From positions 2,232,001 to 2,296,000 of the forward strand of contig NZ_CP080409.1 in assembly GCF_019448235.1 (NCBI RefSeq): a DNA stretch of 64,000 nucleotides, given 5' to 3'. The position numbers and the translations under genes were made by a program. Shown here in pieces: positions 18,546-25,644 of this stretch (position 1 is the stretch's first letter; the number at the start of each line of letters is the position of its first letter). The notes beneath the pieces are model-generated. The model was not told where the DNA came from and did not search any database. It saw only the letters and a list, made by a program, of their open reading frames with translations. This stretch comes from Nocardioides panacisoli (lineage in GTDB: Bacteria > Actinomycetota > Actinomycetes > Propionibacteriales > Nocardioidaceae).

Positions 18546-19502
18546 TCAGGCGGTGGTGGCGTCGCCACCGCGGTCGGGTACGACGCGGGTGCCGGCGCCG
18601 CCGGCGACGGCCTCGCTGATGCGGGCCAGGGAGGTGATCAGGCCGGTGCCGCCGCGCTCGGCGAAGCGGACGACGGACTCGACCTTGGGGCCCATGGAGC
18701 CGGCCGCGAAGCGCTCGCGCTCGGCGATCGCGCGCATCTCGGCGGCGGGGGTCTCCCCCACCGGCGCCTCGTGGTCGGTGCCGTAGCCGGTGATCACCGC
18801 GTCGACGTCGGTGGCGATGACCAGCAGGTCGGCCTCGATGTGGTCGGCGATGAGGGCAGCGGTGAGGTCCTTGTCGATGACGGCCTCGACGCCGATGAGG
18901 GTGCCGTCCTCGGTCTGCGCGGTCGGGATCCCGCCGCCGCCGGAGCAGACGACGACGAACCCGGCCGCGAGCAGGGTGTCGGCGGCCGCGGCGTCCAGGC
19001 ACACCCGGGGCTCGGGCGAGGCGGTCACGCGGCGCCACCCCTTGCCCGGCACCTCGACGAACTGCTGGCCGTGCTCGATCATCTTCTGCGCGTCGTCGCG
19101 CGTCAGGTGGCGGCCGATCGGCTTGGTCGGCGCGTCGAAGCCCGGGTCGTCGATGTCGACGACGGTGCGGGACACCAGCGCGGCGGTGCGCTGGGCGACC
19201 TCACGCTGCGCCAGGGCCACGTCGAGGGCGTCCATCACGGTCACGCCGACGGTCGCCTGGGTGGAGGCCACGCACCAGTCCAGCGGGACCGGCGGGACGA
19301 CGGATGCGGCCAGCTCGTTCTTGCGCAGCAGGTTGCCGACCTGGGGGCCGTTGCCGTGGGTGAGCAGGACCTGGTGGCCCTCGGCGACCAGGTCCGCGAT
19401 CGGCTCGGCGGCGCGCGCGATGGCTGCCCGCTGGTCGTCGGGGCCGGCGCTGCCGTCCGGTGCTGTCATGGCGTTGCCGCCCAGTGCGATCACGATCCGC
19501 AT
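18546..19502 (-). CDS. arcC: Carbamate kinase
   Basis: 318 residues. The enzyme transfers phosphate from carbamoyl phosphate to ADP, giving ATP and carbamate. Features are RIVIALGGNAM at the start, LTHGNGPQVGNLL, VVCSGGGGIPT, EAVIDKDLTAALIA and FAAGSMGPKVES. ATG at 19502; a longer frame upstream runs through an apparent operator. No arginine deiminase or ornithine carbamoyltransferase genes accompany it, so its carbamoyl phosphate must come from elsewhere. The FdrA/DUF1116/DUF2877 genes of this region are the obvious candidate source. Confidence 0.94.
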   Translation of the reverse strand: MRIVIALGGNAMTAPDGSAGPDDQRAAIARAAEPIADLVAEGHQVLLTHGNGPQVGNLLRKNELAASVVPPVPLDWCVASTQATVGVTVMDALDVALAQREVAQRTAALVSRTVVDIDDPGFDAPTKPIGRHLTRDDAQKMIEHGQQFVEVPGKGWRRVTASPEPRVCLDAAAADTLLAAGFVVVCSGGGGIPTAQTEDGTLIGVEAVIDKDLTAALIADHIEADLLVIATDVDAVITGYGTDHEAPVGETPAAEMRAIAERERFAAGSMGPKVESVVRFAERGGTGLITSLARISEAVAGGAGTRVVPDRGGDATTA

Positions 19503-19568
19503 GCAGTCGAAACTAGTGATCGACGTGACGCGGGACACCGGCAAGACCTTCCAACGGCACGACGAAGC

Positions 19569-19587
19569 GTTGGCAGGTGTTACCAAC
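19569..19587. promoter_or_regulatory. Inverted repeat upstream of carbamate kinase
   Basis: GTTGGCAGGTGTTACCAAC has 5-bp perfect ends (GTTGG/CCAAC) and lies 67 bp upstream of the carbamate kinase start. It shares the GGC-N7-RCC core and its distance from the start codon with palindromes upstream of hyuA and the deaminase gene. It may be an operator for one of the two PucR regulators. Confidence 0.4.
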
Positions 19588-19595
19588 CGCCGCGG

Positions 19596-19988
19596 TCAGT
19601 CCGCGGGAGCGTCCCGGAACTGGTCGACCAGGATGCGGTGCCCGTCGGGATCGCGGACGACGAGGTGGGCCGGCCCGGTGCCCGGCTCCGGGTCGGCGAC
19701 GACGTCCGCGCCGGCGCCGTGCAGCGCCCGGGCGACCTCGCGGACGTCGGTGAAGTCGTCGGTCTCGCCGAGCGTGGCGTCCATGCCCGGGTTGAAGGTG
19801 AGCATCGGGGCGTCGAAGTCCATGCCCTCGAAGCAGAACAGCCCGACGACCGCGACGCCGTTGCGCAGGATCAGGTAGCCCTCGTCGGTCGAGCCACCGA
19901 CGGGCTCGAAGCCGAGAGTGGCGTAGAAGTCGTGGGAGGCCGCCAGGTCCGCGACCGGGAGGCTGATCGAGAAGGCGCCGGGCTGCAT
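19596..19988 (-). CDS. VOC-fold (glyoxalase/bleomycin resistance-like) protein
   Basis: 130 residues forming the two beta-alpha-beta-beta-beta repeats of the vicinal oxygen chelate fold. The first is FSISLPVADLAASHDFYATLGFEPV; the second ends LVVRDPDGHRILVDQ. The overall pattern resembles binding or dioxygenase-like members rather than glyoxalase I. ATG at 19988. It follows a NAD(P)-binding protein gene by 9 bp and ends the hyuA-hyuB-led transcription unit. Substrate unknown. Confidence 0.75.
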   Translation of the reverse strand: MQPGAFSISLPVADLAASHDFYATLGFEPVGGSTDEGYLILRNGVAVVGLFCFEGMDFDAPMLTFNPGMDATLGETDDFTDVREVARALHGAGADVVADPEPGTGPAHLVVRDPDGHRILVDQFRDAPAD

Positions 19989-19997
19989 GGCCTCACT

Positions 19998-20765
19998 CTA
20001 GGCGCGCGCCAGCACCGCCGCGACGCCCTCGGGCTCGCGGCCGAGCAGGCCCCGCAGCGGCCCGGGGCCGGTCGGGAGCCCGTGGGCGTCGTAGTAGGCG
20101 AACATCGCCGCCAGCCAGGGGTGGACGTCGGCCGGCGCCGGCACGCGGCGGGCGGTCACCGGACGGCCCAGGTGCACCGACGCGGCCGCAGCGACGTCGG
20201 CCACCGACACCAGCTCCGGTCCACCCAGCTCGTAGGTGGCACCGACGTGGCCGGGCTCGGTGAGCACCGTCGCGGCGGCCTCGCCGACGTCGGCCAGGCC
20301 GACCATGCCGAACGGCGTGGTCACGTCGTAGGGAACGGTGAGTTCGTCCGGCAGCCGGTCGCCGTCGGGACGCAGCTGCGGCAGCAGGTTGTCCACGTAG
20401 GCGCAGGGCTGCAGCAGGGTCCAGGCGAGGCCGGAGGCCCGCACGATCCGCTCCCCCTCCGCCTTGCCGAGGTGGTGCGGCATCGACGGCTCGTACGGCG
20501 CCGCCACCGAGTGGTAGACGACCCGCTCGACCCCGGCCCCCCGCAGGCCCGCAACGACGTCGCGCACCAGCTCCGGCTCGTCGGGATACAGGTTCGGCGC
20601 GATGAGGTACGCCGCGCCGCAGCCCGCGACGGCGGCCGCCGGGTCGGCGTACGCCTCCCGGCCGAGGGGACGAGCGGTGGCGCCGCGTGCCTCGAGGGCC
20701 GCGACGACCGCCCGCCCCGTCTTGCCGGTGCCGCCGAGGACGGCGACCTCGATGTGCTCACTCAT
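19998..20765 (-). CDS. NmrA-like NAD(P)-binding protein
   Basis: 255 residues of the atypical short-chain dehydrogenase group. The Rossmann motif VAVLGGTGKTGRAVVAAL is at residues 7-24. YHSVAAPYEPSMPHHLGKAEGE occupies the usual active-site region but lacks the classical YxxxK, and LQPCAYVDNLLPQ and YELGGPELVSVADVA are NmrA/HSCARG-like. ATG at 20765, 19 bp after hyuB. It may be a redox sensor or reductase; its link to pyrimidine breakdown is unknown. Confidence 0.78.
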   Translation of the reverse strand: MSEHIEVAVLGGTGKTGRAVVAALEARGATARPLGREAYADPAAAVAGCGAAYLIAPNLYPDEPELVRDVVAGLRGAGVERVVYHSVAAPYEPSMPHHLGKAEGERIVRASGLAWTLLQPCAYVDNLLPQLRPDGDRLPDELTVPYDVTTPFGMVGLADVGEAAATVLTEPGHVGATYELGGPELVSVADVAAAASVHLGRPVTARRVPAPADVHPWLAAMFAYYDAHGLPTGPGPLRGLLGREPEGVAAVLARA

Positions 20766-20784
20766 CGGCGGTGGGTCGGCTCGC

Positions 20785-22722
20785 TCACTGCCAGTCGACC
20801 TCGGCGCTGGTGGCGCCGGCGGCGAGCGTCGCGTAGCCGGGGCCACGGTCGAAGAACGCCTCGTCGCCACGGGCGGCGACCAGCTCGGCACGCCTCGTCG
20901 TGGTGGCGTCGACGTCGTACCCAACCTCGTCCAGCGGGACGCCGGGGCTGACCTCGGCGGGCACGCCGGTCAGGACGACGCCGTAGTCGGCGAGCGCCCC
21001 CTCCGGGGAGACCTTGTGCCACCGCACGTCGCGGACGACGAGCTCGGGGTCCCGCACCAGCGGGTCACCCCAACCGCCGCCACCGGTGGTGCGGATGCGG
21101 ATCACCTCGCCGGCAGCCACCGGCTCGGAGTCGGCCAGGGCGTCGACGTCGCGCTCGTTGGGACCACCCGGGTCGACGGTGACCTCGAAGGGCCGCCCGG
21201 CCTTGCCGCCCTTGACGCCCCAGCAGGCCAGGATCGAGCGGTCGGCGATGGACATGAAGTCCGCGTCGCGCAGCATCCGGATGCTCTTCTCGTAGCCGAG
21301 CCCACCGCGGTACTGGCCCGGGCCGCCGGAGTCGACCGCGAGCGAGAGCGACTCGACGATGAAGGGGAACCGGGACTCGGTGAACTCGGTCGGGAGGTTC
21401 CGCGAGTCCGGCACCACGTGGATGGTGTCCTCGCCGTCGGCGTAGTAGCGGCCACCGGAGCCACCGCCGAGCACCTCGCGCATCAGGTAGGAGCGGCCCT
21501 CCGCGTCGGTGCCGTAGACACCGGTGTAGCGGATGGTCTCTTGGTCGGCCGGCATCCGCCCGTCGACCGCCTTGGCGATCACGCCGGACAGCACGCCGAG
21601 CAGCCGCAGGATGACGAACGTGCGGGCGTTGGTCGGCGCCGGGAAGACCGGCGTCAGCAGCGTGCCCGGCTCGGGGAACCGCATGTCGATCAGCGGTACG
21701 ACGCCCTCGTTGACGTCGAGCTCGGCCATGCGCTCGGGGGTGTCGGCCAGGTTGCGCAGGATCGGCGCGAGCCACTTCTTGAGGAAGACGCCGTCGGAGT
21801 AGTCACCGCAGTGGTTGATCGGCCCCTTGGCCTGCGGCGCGGTGCCGTCGAAGTCCAGCACCAGCCGCTCCCCCTCCGGGTCGTCCGGAGCGGTGCGCGT
21901 CAGGGTGATGCGCTGCGTGTGCAGTTGCGGGTCCTCCACGCCGTCGTGCTCGGCGTAGTCCTCCCACGTCCAGCTGCCGACCGGGATCTTGTCCAGGATC
22001 TCGCGACGGTAGGTCTCGGTGGTGCGGGCGAGGATCGCGTCGAAGCAGGCCTCGACCTCGTCGCGGCCGTAGCGCTCGAAGAGCTCCCCGAGACGGCGGG
22101 CGCCCATCAGGCACGCCGAGCACTCGGCGTCCAGGTCGGCGGCCAGCGAGTCGGGCATCCGCGAGTTGCGGGTCATGATCGCCAGCGCGGACCGGTTGGG
22201 CACCCCGGCGTCCCACAGCTTGATCGGAGGCACCATCAGGCCCTCCTCGTAGACCGTGGTGGCCTGGCTCGGCATCGAGCCGGGGACCGCGCCGCCGATG
22301 TCGTCGTGGTGGCCGAAGGCCTGCACGAAGCAGACGACCTCGTCACCGCTGAACACCGGGACGGTGACGCACAGGTCCGGGAGGTGGCCGATGCCGCCCT
22401 CGGACCGGTAGACGTCGTTGTGGAAGAACACGTCGCCGGGACGCATCTCCTCCAGCGGGAAGTCCCGTGCCACCGGGTGCACCAGCGCGCTGTACGAGCG
22501 GCCGGTCAGCTTGCGCAGGTGGCGGTCGTGGATGCCGGCACGGAAGTCGTGCGCGTCCCGGATCATCGGGCTGCGCGAGGTCCGCGCGATCGCGGTCTCG
22601 ACCTCCTGCTCGACCGAGGCCAGGCTGCCCTGGACGATCTCGACCAGCACCGGGTCGGCCGACGCACCGCCGTCGGCGGTGAGCATCTCGTAGGGGAAAT
22701 CAGTGGGGACACGACGACTCAT
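20785..22722 (-). CDS. hyuB: Hydantoinase B/oxoprolinase family protein (HyuB)
   Basis: 645 residues, the B subunit of the ATP-dependent hydantoinase/acetone carboxylase/5-oxoprolinase family. It begins with DPVLVEIVQGSLASVEQEVETAIARTSRSPMIRDAHDFRAGI and has FFHNDVYRSEGGIGHLPD, where metal and substrate residues usually lie. The C-terminal GGKAGRPFEV and TTGGGGWGDPLVRDPE are family hallmarks. ATG at 22722 shares one base with the hyuA stop (TGATG). With HyuA it would open a cyclic amide or ureide using ATP, or carboxylate a small ketone. In this setting a ureide is more likely. Confidence 0.9.
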   Translation of the reverse strand: MSRRVPTDFPYEMLTADGGASADPVLVEIVQGSLASVEQEVETAIARTSRSPMIRDAHDFRAGIHDRHLRKLTGRSYSALVHPVARDFPLEEMRPGDVFFHNDVYRSEGGIGHLPDLCVTVPVFSGDEVVCFVQAFGHHDDIGGAVPGSMPSQATTVYEEGLMVPPIKLWDAGVPNRSALAIMTRNSRMPDSLAADLDAECSACLMGARRLGELFERYGRDEVEACFDAILARTTETYRREILDKIPVGSWTWEDYAEHDGVEDPQLHTQRITLTRTAPDDPEGERLVLDFDGTAPQAKGPINHCGDYSDGVFLKKWLAPILRNLADTPERMAELDVNEGVVPLIDMRFPEPGTLLTPVFPAPTNARTFVILRLLGVLSGVIAKAVDGRMPADQETIRYTGVYGTDAEGRSYLMREVLGGGSGGRYYADGEDTIHVVPDSRNLPTEFTESRFPFIVESLSLAVDSGGPGQYRGGLGYEKSIRMLRDADFMSIADRSILACWGVKGGKAGRPFEVTVDPGGPNERDVDALADSEPVAAGEVIRIRTTGGGGWGDPLVRDPELVVRDVRWHKVSPEGALADYGVVLTGVPAEVSPGVPLDEVGYDVDATTTRRAELVAARGDEAFFDRGPGYATLAAGATSAEVDWQ

Positions 22723-24833
22723 CAGGACTCCTCCGCGCGCCGAACGATCAGGTTGAGGTGGGCATCGACCCGTGCCGTGAAGCCGGGGTGGAGCGGCACG
22801 GTCGAGCCGAACTCCTCGAGGATGGCCGGGCCGGTGACGACCTGGCCGGGCTGCACGTCGGGACGCCAGAACACCGGGGTGTCGACGTAGCCGACCTTGG
22901 GGTCGAAGCAGACGTCGCGACGGCTGCGCGGCGTCGGCTCGCCCGGGTCCGCCGGGACCTCGTGCGCCGGCAGGTCCGGACGCTCGATCGGGCCGACACC
23001 GGACACGCGCAGGTTGACCCACTCGACCTGCTGGTCCTCGTCGTGGGAGAAGTCGTAGCCGTACAGCGCGCGGTGCTCGGCGTGGAACCGGTCCGCGACC
23101 CGGTCCAGCAGGGCCCGGTCGACCGGGCCCTCGGGCACCGGCACCCGCACCTCGTAGGCCTGCCCGAAGTAGCGCAGGTCGGCGGTGCGGTCGTAGCGGT
23201 GGCGCTCCTCGGGGAAGCCCTCACCCGAGAGCGCGTGGCGCGCCTGGACGGTGAGGGCGTCGTACACGCCGGCGACGTCGTCGGCGGTGAGCTGGTCGTG
23301 CAGCTGCACATGGGTGCGGACGTAGTCGTTCTTCACGTCCACGGTCAGCAGGCCGAACGCCGAGACGTTGCCCGGGTCCGGCGGCACCAGCACGGTCGGT
23401 ACGTCGAGGATGTCGACCAGGCGGCACAGCAGCAGCGAGCCGGAGCCACCGAAGGTGGTCAGCGCGAAGTCACGGACGTCCAGTCCGCGCTGGACGGTGA
23501 TCTGCCGCAGCGCGTTGGCCTGGTTCCAGGCACTGATCTCCAGGATGCCGGCGGCGCACTCCTCGACGCCGAGGCCGAGCTTGCCGGCCAGCTCGGTGAT
23601 GCCCGAGCGGGCGGCGTCGGCGTCGAGCGGGATCTCGCCACCGAGCAGGTGGGGTGGGATCCGGCCGAGGACGACGTGGGCGTCGGTGATGGCGACGTCG
23701 GCGCCGCCCTTGCCGTAGCACAGCGGGCCCGGGTCGGCGCCGGCCGAGTGCGGGCCGACCTTCAGGGTGCCCTCGGGCGAGAGCCAGGCGACCGAGCCGC
23801 CGCCCGCACCGACGGTGACGACGTCGATCATCGGGATCTTGCTCGGGTAGACGCCGACGCTGCCCTCGGTGGTCAGCGTGGGCTCGCCGTCGACCACGAC
23901 GGTGACGTCGGTCGAGGTGCCGCCGCCGTCGCAGGTGAGCACCTTGTCGTAGCCGGCGGTCCGGGCGATGAGTGCGGCGCCCAGGGCGCCCGCGGCCGGG
24001 CCGGAGAGCACGGTGGTGATCGGCTGGTGCACGACCTCCTCGGCGCTGAGGACACCGCCGTTGCTCTTCATGACGTAGAAGGGCAGGCCGTCGCGGTAGG
24101 TCGCGAGCCGGTCCTTGATGTTGTTGACGTAGCGGGAGAGCTTCGGCTTCACCGCGGCGTCGACCAGCGTGGTCATCGACCGCTCGTACTCGCGGTACTC
24201 GCGCAGCACCTCGCTCGAGACCGACACGATCGCGTCGGGGTGCTCCTCGGCGAGGATCGCCCGCATCCGCTCCTCGTGGTCGGGGTTGGCGTAGGCGTGC
24301 AGGAAGCAGACGCCGAGGGTGTCGATGCCCTGGTCGCGGAACCAGCGGGCGACCTCGCGGGCCTGCTGCTCGTCGAAGGGGCGGATCTCCGCACCGGTGT
24401 GGTCGAGCCGGCCGCCCACCGAGCGCACCAGGTCGCGCGGCACGATCCGGTCCGGCTTCACCCAGAAGTAGGAGTTGCCGTAGCCGTCGGGCACCGACTG
24501 CCGCGCGATCTCGAGCATCGCGTCGTAGCCCTCGGTGGTGATGAACCCGAGCTTGCCGACCTTGCCCTCCAGCAGCTGGTTGGTCGCCACCGTCGTGCCG
24601 TGGCTGACCGCCTCGATCGCCTCGGCACGGTCGGCCTCGGCGACCTCCATCGTGTCGAGGATCTTGGCGATGCCGGCGAGGAAGCCCTCGGCCGGGTCGG
24701 ACGGGGTGCTCGGCGTCTTGGTCGTCACCAGGCGGCCGGACCGCTGGTCGAAGGCGACCACGTCGGTGAACGTGCCGCCGGTGTCGATGCCGACCCGGAT
24801 GCTGCCGGGGGCGGTGTGGCTGGTCTCACTCAT
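22722..24833 (-). CDS. hyuA: Hydantoinase A/oxoprolinase family ATPase subunit (HyuA)
   Basis: 703 residues, the ATP-binding A subunit of the HyuA/oxoprolinase family. RVGIDTGGTFTDVVAFD at the N-terminus is the actin-fold phosphate-binding signature. VSHGTTVATNQLLEGK follows, with GGTSTDVTVV in the second phosphate loop region and FGGSGSLLLCRLVDIL towards the end. ATG at 24833. Two 13-bp palindromes lie 39 and 71 bp upstream. It heads a unit with hyuB, the NmrA-like gene and the VOC gene. The substrate is unknown; hydantoin, N-methylhydantoin or a thymine-derived ring are options. Confidence 0.92.
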   Translation of the reverse strand: MSETSHTAPGSIRVGIDTGGTFTDVVAFDQRSGRLVTTKTPSTPSDPAEGFLAGIAKILDTMEVAEADRAEAIEAVSHGTTVATNQLLEGKVGKLGFITTEGYDAMLEIARQSVPDGYGNSYFWVKPDRIVPRDLVRSVGGRLDHTGAEIRPFDEQQAREVARWFRDQGIDTLGVCFLHAYANPDHEERMRAILAEEHPDAIVSVSSEVLREYREYERSMTTLVDAAVKPKLSRYVNNIKDRLATYRDGLPFYVMKSNGGVLSAEEVVHQPITTVLSGPAAGALGAALIARTAGYDKVLTCDGGGTSTDVTVVVDGEPTLTTEGSVGVYPSKIPMIDVVTVGAGGGSVAWLSPEGTLKVGPHSAGADPGPLCYGKGGADVAITDAHVVLGRIPPHLLGGEIPLDADAARSGITELAGKLGLGVEECAAGILEISAWNQANALRQITVQRGLDVRDFALTTFGGSGSLLLCRLVDILDVPTVLVPPDPGNVSAFGLLTVDVKNDYVRTHVQLHDQLTADDVAGVYDALTVQARHALSGEGFPEERHRYDRTADLRYFGQAYEVRVPVPEGPVDRALLDRVADRFHAEHRALYGYDFSHDEDQQVEWVNLRVSGVGPIERPDLPAHEVPADPGEPTPRSRRDVCFDPKVGYVDTPVFWRPDVQPGQVVTGPAILEEFGSTVPLHPGFTARVDAHLNLIVRRAEES

Positions 24834-24871
24834 GGCGACGATTCAACCCGGCGGACCCCCGCGGCGACCAC

Positions 24872-24916
24872 GGCAGATTCTGCCACCGAAACCGGATTCG
24901 ATGGGCAACTGTTGCC
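24872..24916. promoter_or_regulatory. Two 13-bp palindromes upstream of hyuA
   Basis: GGCAGATTCTGCC (24872-24884) and GGCAACTGTTGCC (24904-24916) are each perfect 6+1+6 palindromes with centres 32 bp apart, close to three helical turns. They lie between the hyuA start and the terminator of the preceding operon, as expected for a dimeric regulator binding twice on one DNA face. GGACAGATTGTCC at 40920 is a near copy. Confidence 0.6.
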
Positions 24917-24953
24917 ATGTGCCCCGGAGCTCGCGAGCACAGGAAAACGACGA

Positions 24954-24987
24954 GGTCCCGGCACCCCGAGGAGGGAGTGCCGGGACC
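24954..24987 (-). terminator. Intrinsic terminator after the coxG-like gene
   Basis: GGTCCCGGCAC (24954-24964) is exactly complementary to GTGCCGGGACC (24977-24987), loop 12 bases. On the minus strand the stem is followed by TCGTCGTTTTCC, a T-rich tract. It closes the permease-molybdenum hydroxylase operon and separates it from hyuA. Confidence 0.8.
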
Positions 24988-24996
24988 CGTGAGCGC

Positions 24997-25644
24997 TCAG
25001 CGGCGACGCGCCGCCACGGCGCCGACGACGACGCCGAGCAGCACCAGGCCCGCACCGACCGCGGTGCCCTTGAGGAAGTCCTCGGCGCTGCCGGCCGATG
25101 CGACCGCACCGCCACCGCCGGAGGCGGTGAAGACCGCGCCCGGGGCCGCGGCGTCGCCACTGTCGGGGACCGCGGCCGTGACGGCCTGCTCGACCGGCTC
25201 CGCGGCACCGGTCAGCGCCTTCTCGACGTTGCCGAAGAACTCCGCCGCCATGCGCTTGCTCACCGAGGCCAGCATCCGCTGCCCGACGCCGGCGATCATG
25301 CCGCCCACGACCGCGTCGGCCTCGTAGCTGATCGTCGTGGTGCCGTCCTGGCCCGGCGCGAAGGACACGTCCACGTCAGTCGCGATGGTGCCGGGTGCAC
25401 CGGCGCCCTCGGCGGTCAGCACCAGCGAGGAGTGCTCCTGCAGGTTGCGCAGCGAGCAGGTGCCGGCGTACGAGCCCTTGATCGCGGCGACGCCCGCCGT
25501 GACCGTCATGGCGTAGGTGTGCTCACCGGTCGTCTGCAGCTGCTCGCAGCCGGGGATGGTCCGCACCAGCACGTTCGGGTCGAGCATGGCGTCCCAGACG
25601 CGCTCGACGGGGGCGTTCAGGGTGGCTTCACCGGCGATCTTCAT
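24997..25644 (-). CDS. coxG: CoxG-like SRPBCC protein with C-terminal membrane anchor
   Basis: 215 residues. The first ~145 form a CoxG/SRPBCC domain (MKIAGEATLNAPVERVWDAMLDPNVLVRTIPGCEQL). An Ala/Gly-rich linker and one hydrophobic helix (about residues 190-210, GTAVGAGLVLLGVVVGAVAA) with a terminal RRR follow. CoxG proteins accompany Cox-type molybdenum hydroxylases and link them to the membrane and quinone pool. The gene overlaps the end of the large-subunit gene by 17 bp. It suggests the enzyme passes electrons to the respiratory chain rather than to NAD. Confidence 0.87.
   Translation of the reverse strand: MKIAGEATLNAPVERVWDAMLDPNVLVRTIPGCEQLQTTGEHTYAMTVTAGVAAIKGSYAGTCSLRNLQEHSSLVLTAEGAGAPGTIATDVDVSFAPGQDGTTTISYEADAVVGGMIAGVGQRMLASVSKRMAAEFFGNVEKALTGAAEPVEQAVTAAVPDSGDAAAPGAVFTASGGGGAVASAGSAEDFLKGTAVGAGLVLLGVVVGAVAARRR

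Noticed and set aside
18546..19502. Arginine deiminase pathway component
   Set aside because: No arcA, arcB or arginine/ornithine exchanger is nearby, so carbamate kinase is assigned to the carbamoyltransferase context.
15942..20951. A 1669-codon open frame on the plus strand
   Set aside because: It lies antisense to the amidase, barbiturase and carbamate kinase genes. Its translation is low-complexity Gly/Asp/Arg/Val typical of the complementary frame of GC-rich genes, with no domain.
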